Source of the DNA: Buxus sempervirens
Taxonomy: Eukaryota > Streptophyta > Magnoliopsida > Buxales > Buxaceae
Reading direction: 5' to 3'
Assembly (NCBI GenBank): GCA_947561395.2
Contig: OX387190.1
Coordinates: 36,444,392-36,508,391 of the forward strand
DNA length: 64,000 nucleotides
This document shows, one piece after another, positions 11,546 to 21,700 of the stretch. A model generated the notes under the pieces. It did no database searches, was not told the origin of the DNA, and saw only the letters and a program-made list of their open reading frames with translations. The stretch's first letter is position 1. Every line of letters starts with the position of its first letter. The position numbers were made by a program, and so were the translations under genes.

Positions 11546-12190
11546 TATGAGAGCGTCCGACTAAAGGGGAATTCCTATCTGATTGCACCTTCTATTTAAA
11601 AGTACTATTCAGGCATTATTGCATCAGCCACAAGTTAAGACATTGTTTATTTGGCTAACCCAAAGACTAACAAATAAACACTGTAGATTATTCTTTTTAA
11701 CCTACGTTTGTTGCAGTAGCACATAGGTCGTCCATATGGGGGAAACCGACATGTCAGTTGAATTTAGGGAATGAGTTATTCCAGAATGAATTCTGAAAAA
11801 TACACTGCAAAGAGGAATCACGCCTAAACCCATTTTGGGTTTTCAAAACTCATTTTGCAAAAGTGGGGTGGCATACTTGTAATGTTTAAATATTCTGAAA
11901 GATATATTTGAATTTTTGCTTTAAAGACTTCTTTATAACCTCTAAAACCCATTTCTAGGGAATGAGTTCACTCCTAGATTCAAAATGATGCCAAACGAGG
12001 CCTTCACAATGAAACACGCATGTGGGTATGAGAACATTGTTAACTTGCTCCTTTTTATTATGGAAGGCAATAGCGGCCATGTTTCGCTATTTTTGGGATG
12101 TAATCTTTTGTAATTTTCCTCCACATTGGTTATTACCGTTAGCGTGAGATGCTTTTATATCAAGGTTAGTTGCCTTTGTTTTTTTTTTCG

Positions 12191-12697
12191 GGGGTTAATT
12201 ACACTTATATCCCTTAAGATTTGTCACTTATGCACATAGACCCCATGATATTTACAAAATTGCAAAAGGCTACCTGGATATACGAACAAATGATCACAAA
12301 GCTCCCTTTTAGAGATTTTATGCCTAAAATACTTTTTTAAGTTTGAACAAAATACTTTACCTTATATGTTAAATGATAAAATTATCCGTATTTATAGATT
12401 TGTAAGCAAACTTTTGATGCATGCTCAATGGAGAAAGTTTGAATTTGTTTTTGTTAGGACTTATTTGATGTTGCATTAACTCTTTAACCTTAGTCTGATA
12501 TTTTTGGGATTATATTGGTTCTTAAATAAATTTAATCTCAAGGGTTAGTTTTGTCTTTTCAATATTATTGAACTGACAAAAGGAAGCTTTGTGACCATTT
12601 ATGCGAATGTTAAGAGAGCTTTTTGTCATTTCCTAAATGTCAAGGGGTCTACGTGCATAAATGACAAACCTTAGAGGGCCTAAGTGTAATTATCTCC
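12191..12697. mobile_element. Long-TIR MITE, about 507 bp
   Basis: The first about 85 bases (GGGGTTAATTACACTTATAT ... TGCACATAGACCCC) match the reverse complement of the last about 85 (GGAGATAATTACACTTAGGC ... ATGCACGTAGACCCC). Long, imperfect terminal inverted repeats without coding sequence suggest a Mutator-type MITE, but no clean 9-bp duplication can be seen because both flanks are T-rich. The core is AT-rich. Confidence 0.62.
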
Positions 12698-14475
12698 TTT
12701 TTTCTTTATACATGTAAGACATAGAGGGGTCTAAGTGTAAGTGATTGTGAAGTTCTTAAAAACTAAGATGGTTTAGACTACCCTTTTATTAGTAAATTTT
12801 CATAATGATGTGTAAGTGTTGTTTTGGAAATATGCACATTTTGGTTAGCGCGATTCCAAGAGGGCACGTCGCTTTGCATACAGTAAAGAGATAAATGTTT
12901 TACGTGGAGCCCACCTCGAAGAAACGATTAAAGGAGCATCTCATGCCAACGGCAAAACCAATGCAAGGGAAACTTGCAATCATTTCAGCCTATCAACAAC
13001 AATTGTACGAAAGAGATGGTTATATGAGTTCCAAAAAGGGGGACAAAGGAGAAAAATAATTCTACCCAAAAAAAAAAAGAAAAGAGAAAAATAAACAAAA
13101 GGGATAATTAGAATTCTCCCCCTTGAGGTTTCATACATTCACTCTTTCTTCCATGGGGATTTTGAAATATCATTTTATCATCTTGAGATTTGATGTGTCA
13201 TGTGTGTAATAGTTTCCTCCCTTATAGAGGTTCTAATGATGACATGGCAAAAATATATATATATATATATTGATAATTTTGCGCCTTTAATTTTAACCCT
13301 TTGAAGGGTATAGATTTGATATTTAAAAAAGAGCAAAGTTGTCGATATATAATTTTTTACTTGTCACCTTGTTATTCAAATCTATAGATAGGAGAAAATG
13401 TTGTGCACAACAAATTTTAAGGTGATGAATTGATATTTTAAAAACTTCCAGAGAAAAAATGAGATTGTTTGAAACTTCGATGGGTAAACCTATAACTCTC
13501 TAAAAAATAATTAAGTGGAGATCATTTTTCCAAAGTATAAAGGACAGTCCCACGTTAAAGAGAAAAGAGAAAGAAGGAAAAAATAACGCAAGTGGATATA
13601 AAGGAAGGGCCTTTTCGTACAGTAGGGAATAAAGATGGTTTGGTCACGATAAAAGTGATTGTTGCATTACGAGGAGGAAAGCAGATGCCACAGACCCTCT
13701 GAGCGTCGCTCCCGGAGCTGTCTCCAGGTATTCCGGCCCTACTCAAGACCAATAAATTTCGATTTGGTCTGGAAAGTATTTGCCAGATCAAGAGTCTTTA
13801 GCATATACGTTGATTCCGTTCTTTCCACGTCTGATAGTCCGCTCGGCTTTTGACGCAAGAAGACAAAAGGGGACGACCACACAAGCCGACGGATTGACTC
13901 CCTGAGAAAAGCTTTTCCGCGTTAGAAGGGGATTTCACTCGTGATTCACAGGGATCAATGCGGGGGATTACCCGTTTAACCCGTCCCTAATGATAAGGGT
14001 TTGGTATTTTCATTTTTGGATTAGGAGCAAAGTTCAGGTTTAGCCACCCATTCAAGAATCTGGCCTTGTTGTATTAAAATAATTTTTTTATATTTTAAAT
14101 AGCATTTTAGTATACATTATTTATAAAATATATATATAATTAATAAATATATTATTAATTGATATATGATTTTTTTTTAAACAAAACTTTATTTAAATTT
14201 TGTAATACAACCAGCTCAACCCCGACCCAATAAGAACAGGTTACGGTTTGGTATTAACTAAACCCTTTTATGGGACGGATTAGGATTCACCAAAACCCAT
14301 CCGGCTGCCATCCCTGTTCCTGAATGAGGGGGGTAGAGATGCAGCGACAAATCAATCCGGAGTTGAATCATATACTATTGGACATGTAAAATGAGTCCAA
14401 CGTGGCTGCATGGGGTTGGCTACAGTTAAACCATTATACAAGTTCAACCGTAGATGTTTGTAGCTCCAATCCGCT
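12698..14475. other. Intergenic DNA upstream of the LRR gene
   Basis: Contains an (AT)n run near 13254-13270 and repeat-like tracts, but no element with clear ends. The 64- and 78-codon open frames at 13555-13853 overlap each other on opposite strands and show no domain. Confidence 0.45.
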
Positions 14476-14488
14476 CACCCTGCACAAC

Positions 14489-14497
14489 TATATATAT
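14489..14497 (+). promoter_or_regulatory. TATA box of the LRR gene
   Basis: TATATATAT lies 79 bases before the ATG at 14576, a normal distance for a plant TATA box with a short leader. It is the only such motif close to this start. Confidence 0.5.
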
Positions 14498-14575
14498 CGA
14501 ACTTGGGTTTTGAGTTCAATATATCTTCTACCTCGCTTGAGTTGTAACTGTTTGAAGCAAGGTAGGAGAGATTAG

Positions 14576-16024
14576 ATGGCGGCCAACTTCTTTTTCTCCA
14601 CCCTCTTCCAACTTATCAGCTTCTTCATTATCCATTCTTTTTTCTTTCATTCACTCAGCAATGCTTCCGTCACTGCAAAAGGTAGGGAAGCCATCGAAAC
14701 TTTCATAGGAGGAAATGGAGGCTACACTCCAGCTGCAGCTTCCGGATCCCAGCTTCCACCGTCCTCACTGCCGTTTCGTCAACTCCTGCAACCATCACTA
14801 CTACAGTCACCGCCGCCAACACGTCCAGGTCTCCCTGCTCCACGTGCATCCTCCCCCTCATCCCCCACGTCTCCTTCCAAACAGGCAGTTCCAGGGAACA
14901 TCAACAATCTCCAAACAGTACTAGGTGGAATTAGAAACTTGACGCGCAGAATCAGGTACGATCGCTTAGGCTTTACGAGAACCTGGAGAGGTAATAACCC
15001 CTGCAAGTTCAAGGGTTTCTTTTGCGATCCCCTGCCCAACAACAGGAACACGTTCGGAGTCTCTGGTGTTGACTTCAACGGCGTCAGATTTGGGGGATTC
15101 GGACGAGGCGGCAGACTGAACATCGAGGGCTTCGTCGATAGACTACCGGACATGGCCATTTTCCACGCCAATTCCAACAACTTTACCGGTTCTATCTCCC
15201 CGCAGATCGCCAAGTTTCGTTATCTCTACGAGCTCGACTTAAGCAACAACAAGTTCGGAGGCTCATTACCCGCTTCCGTTCTTAACATGAAAGGCTTGAC
15301 CTTCCTGGACCTTCGTTTCAACAGGTTAGCTGGGGCTCTCCCGCCTCAGGTCTTAAATCTCAACCTCGACGTCCTCTTCCTCAATAACAACAAGTTCAAT
15401 CGAAGTCTCCCCGATAACCTTGGTAACACATCCGCCCTGTATCTCACCTTCGCCAATAATGGGTTCACTGGTGAAATCCCGGCCAGCATTGGCCGAGCTT
15501 CCAATACCTTAATTGAGGTGCTGTTCTTAAACAACAAGCTGTCGGGCTGCCTCCCCTACCAGATCGGGCTCTTAAAAAGGGCCACCCTGTTCGATGCCAG
15601 CAGGAACACACTGACGGGTCCAATACCACTGTCCTTCGGGTGCCTGGCTAGAATGCAGCGACTGGTCTTTGCGAACAACCAGCTCTACGGGACCGTGCCG
15701 GAGTTGGTCTGCAGGCTGCCCAGGCTACTCATCCTCTCTCTGCGCAACAACTACTTTACGAAAGTGGGACCGGCATGCAGGAATCTGATCAACATGAAGA
15801 AGCTGGACGTAAGGAACAACTGCATTCCAGGACTTCCGAATCAGAGATCACCTATCGAGTGTGCTGCATTCTTCTCCAAGCCCAGGAGCTGTCGCAATCA
15901 GAGGATGTTGAGTTTCATCCCATGTAACGTTCGCTCCATGGCACAGGAAACGTCTGATCGTGAAGCAAATCCGGCCCCCGCTCCCTCTCCTGCTTACGCT
16001 GCTCTTGTCAGGCCCCATTACTGA
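14576..16024 (+). CDS. Secreted leucine-rich-repeat protein, At4g06744-like
   Basis: Intronless gene for 482 residues. An N-terminal hydrophobic signal peptide (about 1-30, F-rich, ending near SLSNA) indicates secretion. Residues 52-105 are Pro/Ser-rich. TWRGNNPCKFKGFFC (136-150) is the cysteine cap before the repeats. About ten LRRs (190-400) follow, with units such as [16 protein letters not shown] and [15 protein letters not shown]-like forms. A cysteine cluster closes the domain (KVGPACRNL to PRSC, 397-439). The tail EANPAPAPSP resembles short extensin/AGP-like stretches. The layout is that of At4g06744-like proteins, relatives of LRR-extensins that lack the long Ser-Pro repeat tail. There is no transmembrane or kinase part, so it probably sits in the wall or apoplast. 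The ATG at 14576 is the first in frame after the TATA box. Exact function is unknown. Confidence 0.9.
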   Translation: MAANFFFSTLFQLISFFIIHSFFFHSLSNASVTAKGREAIETFIGGNGGYTPAAASGSQLPPSSLPFRQLLQPSLLQSPPPTRPGLPAPRASSPSSPTSPSKQAVPGNINNLQTVLGGIRNLTRRIRYDRLGFTRTWRGNNPCKFKGFFCDPLPNNRNTFGVSGVDFNGVRFGGFGRGGRLNIEGFVDRLPDMAIFHANSNNFTGSISPQIAKFRYLYELDLSNNKFGGSLPASVLNMKGLTFLDLRFNRLAGALPPQVLNLNLDVLFLNNNKFNRSLPDNLGNTSALYLTFANNGFTGEIPASIGRASNTLIEVLFLNNKLSGCLPYQIGLLKRATLFDASRNTLTGPIPLSFGCLARMQRLVFANNQLYGTVPELVCRLPRLLILSLRNNYFTKVGPACRNLINMKKLDVRNNCIPGLPNQRSPIECAAFFSKPRSCRNQRMLSFIPCNVRSMAQETSDREANPAPAPSPAYAALVRPHY

Positions 16025-16327
16025 GCTACAATGCTAGCTGCTTTTATCTAAATTAATTTCTCTGTACCTATGTCTGTCAATGTCAAATATTGTGTTAACG
16101 ATTGATCTGCATGGTTGGTGAGGTTGAACTTTGCTTGCATGCAGATGCGTGGCTTTCCAATTCGTGTGTTCTGTACCCTAGTAGAACTCGTTCTCTGGTT
16201 TGACGTAATAAAGACTTTAGTATCTTTTGGCAGATGGAAGTGCAGTCTAGAATCTAGATTGAATGGTATGGATTTATCCAATTACTATTTATAGGGGAGG
16301 AAATTGCTTTGAAATTTCTCTGTAGTA

Positions 16328-16900
16328 AAGGATGAAGGATAGTTTTTTTTTTTGCCCTTGTGGTGGAATTCATTTAACAGGATTGCAGCTTTTATCAACA
16401 ATGAGATTTGGCAAAAAATGTTCCAACTCTTCCATCTTCCACCATTTTGTTTTGCAGCAATGAATCTTTCCCTAGAATCGCTATCTAGTTTGCTAGCATC
16501 AAACCCTGCCGTTGAACCTAGCGTAGGCTTCATGGTACATGTCTAGTTCGAAAATGATGTGTCGTCAATTTTGCTGATGAAAATCATCTGCAATTTTATT
16601 TTGTTCCTGTTGTTACGTAGGGTGGGACGCCCGGTTAATTTTTTTCAAGTGGGCCTCAGGTGAAACTTTAATAATAAGGAAAAACACTAACCACAGGAAA
16701 AACTAAACATTATTTGGTTCCTGCTGCAATTCAGGCTAAAATTGCATCAGATTTCGTCCCAAATTTCGCACAACTAGGAGGCTCAACCCTCAAAAAGATT
16801 CTGCATTATATTACTAAATTGGGCGTGCTAGCCAAACTCGTTGAACTCATTTCGCATGAATCGCATAGACGAACTCAAATCATGAGAAGATACAGACGTC
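16328..16900 (+). repeat. Duplicated 3' flank, paralogous to 10708-11545
   Basis: This is the second copy of the segment described at 10.7-11.5 kb, starting about 300 bases after the stop codon of the intact LRR gene. The conserved minus-strand open frame (WKSWN..CQISLLI..AAILLNEFHH in both copies) is kept only because the DNA is duplicated and has no start in common, so it is not called a gene. This copy has about 240 extra bases between its second and third blocks. Confidence 0.75.
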
Positions 16901-18056
16901 TATCTGTTGAAATATAATATGTAGACCCTCTTATATACATATAGTTTGACTTCACCTATAGCTTAAGTTTTTAAGTGTAAGGGTTGTTTAACAATATCAA
17001 TAAGAGCGTTGGAGGAAAAGGTATTTCCTATCGCACACCGTAACATAAGGCTTTTAGAGGTTAAAATATTGTCTATTTCGAAGGTTATCAAATAGAGACA
17101 ATGCAGATTTTTTTATAAAATCTTTTCGCCAGACATAAATCATCACAGGCCAGAAAAAGTTTAGCTTTACTACATCTAAGGCTAAAGAAAAATTTTTACC
17201 CCTATACAGGATAGGAGAGTAAATATCTCGAATTTGCACCCATTATTCTATCTAATCTTAGTCAGGTGATCTGACTTGCACCCATTTATAATCGAATTCG
17301 ATGTGCCCAAATCTCAAGATCCATGCTTGGCTTCAATTCGTCATACGTATAAGCAATTCCTCTAACATCTTCCATCCTCTCTTTGTAACAGTCTACAGTC
17401 TTCAATCAGATTTATATACGTACCTGTTGAATTTTCAAGCTTTCCCTTGCATTCAAAATTCTTAAATCAATTCAAGGGTACGTGTATTAGTCTCATTGGA
17501 CACTGATACAAAGAGAGGATGGAAAATCTAAGAAGAATGACGAAAGAAAGAATAATGAAAGTGGAAGAAACCAAAAATCCAATGAGCGATCGTGTAAGGA
17601 TTAAGGACCATGGGAGACTTCACTATTATATATTATGATGTCAGTGGACTCACACTCGTTGCCTCATAGCGGGGAAGGCACAAGGCAAGCTGAGCAGAAC
17701 TATAACATGAAAATTAACAGAATTAGATGTAAAGGCCACATCACAACTAACACAGCGGCTTCACCAAAAAAAAAAAATTAGATTAGCGCCCCCCGTCTCA
17801 CCTACTGAAACTTGTTTTGAATGTAGACAAAACTATAAAATAAACTCTTCATCTTTTTGACAAGTAGATGACAACCAAGAAGGGAAAAAGAAAGAAAAAA
17901 TACGGGAAAATGATCATCTTACGATTCTCGTGGTGTCCTTTCTCTACATAATTCTTCCTTCTGCCGATTTTGAAGTCTCAAGCATCTAGGCTTGTTGTCT
18001 GGCTTCCTCTTAGTTTCCTTCCCAACTTAGGAAGAAAACCAAAGACAGAAAGAAAG
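16901..18056. other. Intergenic between the two LRR genes
   Basis: No gene, element with clear ends, or RNA gene is visible. AT-rich with a 12-A run near 17767. Confidence 0.5.
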
Positions 18057-18163
18057 ATGGACTTCTCTTTTCACAACAAATGCCTACTTTTTGCCGCTTT
18101 CATCGGCCTTTCGTTTTTTCTTTGCATTCTGGGTGCTGATGATTCCAGTTCACTTCATGTGAC

Positions 18164-18293
18164 TTTATCTGCAGTCCTTAACTGAAGCCTCCACATAATG
18201 CAAACACATGTCTTGTGGATGCAAACACGCAACTATCAGTTATAGGACACGTGTTTGCATTGTGGAGGCTTCACATAAGGGTTGCAGATAAAA
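18164..18293. repeat. 130-bp inverted repeat (hairpin) in the broken LRR gene
   Basis: The left arm TTTATCTGCAGTCCTTAACT... through CCACATAATGCAAACACATG (18164-18212) pairs with the right arm read on the other strand, TTTATCTGCAACCCTTATGT... through CCACAATGCAAACACGTG (18245-18293). Arms are about 48 bases with about 85-90% identity, around a 32-base loop. It looks like a small foldback MITE, but no clean target duplication was found. It shifts the reading frame of the LRR gene. Confidence 0.75.
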
Positions 18294-18946
18294 CCACCAC
18301 AGCACCACAGGAAGTGATCCGTTATGATTCAGTGAAGAAATCAGATGGAGAAACCTTAGGAATCATTGTGTCTGGGGGAGGCACTGTTTGCATAAACGAA
18401 GATTGTAATTGAACTCCTCCCAATACACCTGGGGCCGAAACTGTTTGTTCACCACCAACCCCATCCAAACCAGGACCCTTGATCTTCGCGGACGAAAGGC
18501 TTGCAGCAGTGTACCCAGTAATCCAAAAATTCAAGAAAATTATAACCTCAGATCCCCTGGGCATCACCAAAACCTGGGTTGGCTCCGATCTATGCAGTTA
18601 CAAGGGCTTCTTCTGTGATAACCCACCAGATAACAACTCGGCCATTGCACTAGCCTCTGTCGACTTCAATGGATTTCAACTTGGTGCTCCCACTCTCGAA
18701 GGCTTCCTCGACCAGCTCCGGATGTCGCGCTCTTCCACGCCAACTCCAACAACTTCACTGGTGCCATCTCACCAAAGATTGCCGAGCTTCGCTCTCTCTA
18801 CGAGCTCGACTTAAGTAACAACAAGTTCTCTGGTGTCTTCCCTGCGACTGTGCTCGGCATGAACGACCTCACCTTCTTAGACATTCGGTTTAATTTCTTT
18901 CGAGGGTCAGTTCCAGCTCAGTTATTCACTCAGCTGGGACTGGAAT

Positions 18947-19311
18947 CAGTGGCGGAACCAGGCATTGGCTAGGGGGGGCAATTGCCCCCCCCCCCCCCCC
19001 CTAACTTTTATTTTTTTATTAAAAAGGTATATATTTTATATATTTTTTAATTAAAATATATGTTTTGCCCCCCCTAAAATTTTTGATTTGCCCCCCTAAC
19101 CCATTGAAAATTTTTCTATTTCATGAGAATCATTTCTAAAATTTTTGGTTTGCCCCCCCAATCCATTGAAAATTTTTATATTTCATGAGAATACCCTCTA
19201 AAATTTCTGGTTTGCCCACCCCCAACTGATTAAAATTTCTATATTTTATGAGAAGTGTTAATTGAAAATTTTTTTTGCCCCCCCAGATTTAGAGTCCTGG
19301 TTCCGCCACTG
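18947..19311. mobile_element. hAT MITE inserted in an LRR repeat, 365 bp
   Basis: The terminal inverted repeats CAGTGGCGGAACCAGG and CCTGGTTCCGCCACTG are flanked by perfect 8-bp direct repeats ACTGGAAT (18939-18946 and 19312-19319), diagnostic of hAT elements. The inside holds three TGAAAATTTTTATATTTCAT-like units, GCCCCCC blocks and a 17-C run at 18985-19001. Removing the element plus one repeat joins QLFTQLGLE to FLFINNND in one LRR frame, so the insertion is younger than the gene's LRR structure. A truncated relative lies at 9948-10303. Confidence 0.93.
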
Positions 19312-19891
19312 ACTGGAATTCCTCTTCATTAACAACAACGACTTCATGCAGGAGCTCCCTGACAACGTTGGCACAACCCCAGTTCTCTATCTCACCTTAG
19401 CCAACAAGAAGTTCGTGGGTCCAATCCAACGAAGCATTGACAAGGCTTCCTCGACCTTAACCGAAGTACTCTTCTTAAACAACAAGCTAACAGGCTGTCT
19501 TCCTTACGAGATCGGCTTACTAGGAGAGGCGACGGTGGTGCTCGACGCAGCTTACACCCAGCTGACGGGTCCACTACCGTGCTCGTTAGCATGCCTGGAG
19601 AAAATGGAGTTGCTGAACTTTGCTGGAAACATATTGTACGGGGAGGTGCCGGAGGCGGTGTGCGCACTTGAGAATCTGGAGAACTTGTCATTGTGGGGTA
19701 ACTATTTTATACAAGTGGGACCTTTGTGTAGAAAGTTGATCGAGAGAGGCGTGCTTGATATAAGGAAGAACTGCGTTCCAGACCTTCCAGGCCAGAGATC
19801 TATTGTAGAGTGTACAGAGTTCTACTCAAAACCCAGGAGCTGCCCTTACCCAGAATCATATTTCTATATTCCTTGTAAGCTTCCTTATTAA

Positions 19892-21700
19892 TTTTAGCTC
19901 GACAGCTCTTTCATTCACCATCTAATCCTTCTCTGCTAAAAACATCATCGTGATGTAACGTACCCGTTGAATTTCAGCTCTTATCTCTTGTATGCGCTAA
20001 ACTAGCACAGATGAAATGGACAGCAATATAAACCTTTTGATCATATCTTTCTTAATTTGTATTTGCACGAACAAGTTAATGATAGATCATCAGAAAGAAA
20101 AAGATAACGGGAAGTTGCAATCTTGCGTTAGAAAGTTAAAATTCTGGGAATCCGAGAATGCTATGGTAACTCACACGTCCCTAGCTAGTTGTCCCTCAAA
20201 CCACCTGTAGGGTTGGCCGGCTGGTGGGGAAGTATGTACCAGCTGGTCTTAGTTCCGCGTTCAGTGATCCATCAAAGCCACAGAGCCCAGCGAGGGACTG
20301 CATGGTATATTATTATACTATATATTATTGTTATAGGGACAGCCTAAACCACACTATAAGCGGCGATGATCCAAGCAGAGGGAATATCACACTTCTACAT
20401 GGGCAGGGGGTACTTGGATTCGTTTATAATCCCCGCAGAACGATGTGTCGGCATTTGGTCTGTCCTGCACTATAGTTCTCATGTTCGGTGATGAGTATCT
20501 CAAGCCTTCCACCAAGAACCCACCAAGAACAAACAAGCTGCTTTGTTTTTATTTAAAAAACAAAATAATTTTTTTTCTCCTAGAAGGACAAATTATCTCA
20601 ATAATTGCACAGGTAAATTGATAAAGAAATACCAAATTGATAATTATTATTTCCGACAAGACAATGCAATTCTATTATTCCCAATAAGTAAGACAATGCT
20701 ATAACATCAGATTTCATGACATTAATGTATTAATTAGACTGTAGACTGTAAATTTACTCTTTGACTAAGGTGTCATGCCCAACGGAATGCGGGCACCTTA
20801 TTTTGGGCTGAGGGTAATTATGAGTTAATTTGGTCTTTTGAATGTTTGAATTAAAAAGTCGAAGTCACATTGGAATTCTGTAAAAACCATTTCTGAAGAT
20901 CATAATCTTATCCCAATTCGTACTTCAAAGTGGCCTTTTACTGCCTTGCAGACTCCAATTTTCATAAATCATGGTTTGAAGTGAGAGCTGAAGCAGTTCG
21001 AGTTCAGCATGAAAAAAAGCTCTCCTAAGGGTGTGATGTTCAGATTTGGTGGGAAGTTTACATCAATTGACCCTGAAATTTGGCTTTTTACCTTTAACAA
21101 ACCACTTATAGCAGGAAAACAGTTTCAATTTATTAGAAACTAAGATTGTTACCTTACAGATATATTGAGAAGAGGTTGAAGTAGCTTTGGATGAAGAGTA
21201 CCCTGTATCTGATGTTTCTGGAATGTCTTAGAATTATTTTGGAGATATAACGCCTGCACCATTATAAATATAAAAGGTCTCCACCCAAATCACAATAAAT
21301 CTGCTTAACGTTATACAAACATCAAGAAAAAGGCACAATTCAATAGCAGCAGCCACATATGAACAATTAATAGACAGCAACACAACTATGAGTTTTTTTA
21401 CTGCCATAGCACCAAAAGAGTCTCCTCTAGGAGCAAAGGGAGTTCCATTTATTCATCTGAGAAGGGCGCCTCAGAGAAGAACTTGAGAGGATTCGAAATT
21501 GCTTATATCTTTTTTTATTTTTTTTTTGGAGTGTAATGGCTTATATCTTATTGCTACTTCATATTAAGTCTCATCTAAGAAAACCCTGAGATGATTTCTA
21601 AGTAAAAACTAGAAGACAAAATATTGAGGACCTTGCCAATTAAGTCTTATCTACAAAAAGCTTGAGTTTATACAAAAAATGAGACGAAAGGCACAACTCT
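19892..21700. other. Intergenic between the broken LRR gene and the dioxygenase
   Basis: No convincing gene. The 64- and 83-codon open frames at 20016-20475 have no domain features. The last few hundred bases include the probable 3' UTR of the minus-strand dioxygenase. Confidence 0.5.

Larger units (their letters stand above)
18057..19891 (+). pseudogene. Broken second copy of the At4g06744-like LRR gene
   Basis: A tandem paralogue of the gene at 14576. It starts at 18057 with a signal peptide (MDFSFHNKCLLFAAFIGLSF). The frame stops at 18183 inside a 130-bp hairpin. It resumes in another frame (IRYDSVKKSDGETLG), meets a TGA at 18410-18412, and continues through [27 protein letters not shown] and SYKGFFC. 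One C is missing near 18720 ([15 protein letters not shown] is split between frames). The LRRs then run to 18946, where a 365-bp hAT MITE interrupts a repeat. After the MITE, the LRRs and the cysteine tail ([11 protein letters not shown]) are open to the stop at 19889-19891. Because four lesions hit a one-exon gene, it is very likely not translated as a full protein. A shorter model beginning at 19346 would give 181 residues, without a signal peptide. Confidence 0.85.

Noticed and set aside
14779-15213. 144-codon minus-strand frame
   Set aside because: It is a shadow of the intact LRR gene on the other strand.
16285-16533. Minus-strand frame WKSWN..CQISLLI conserved in two places
   Set aside because: Similarity to 10730-10912 is due to the segmental duplication; there is no shared start or domain.
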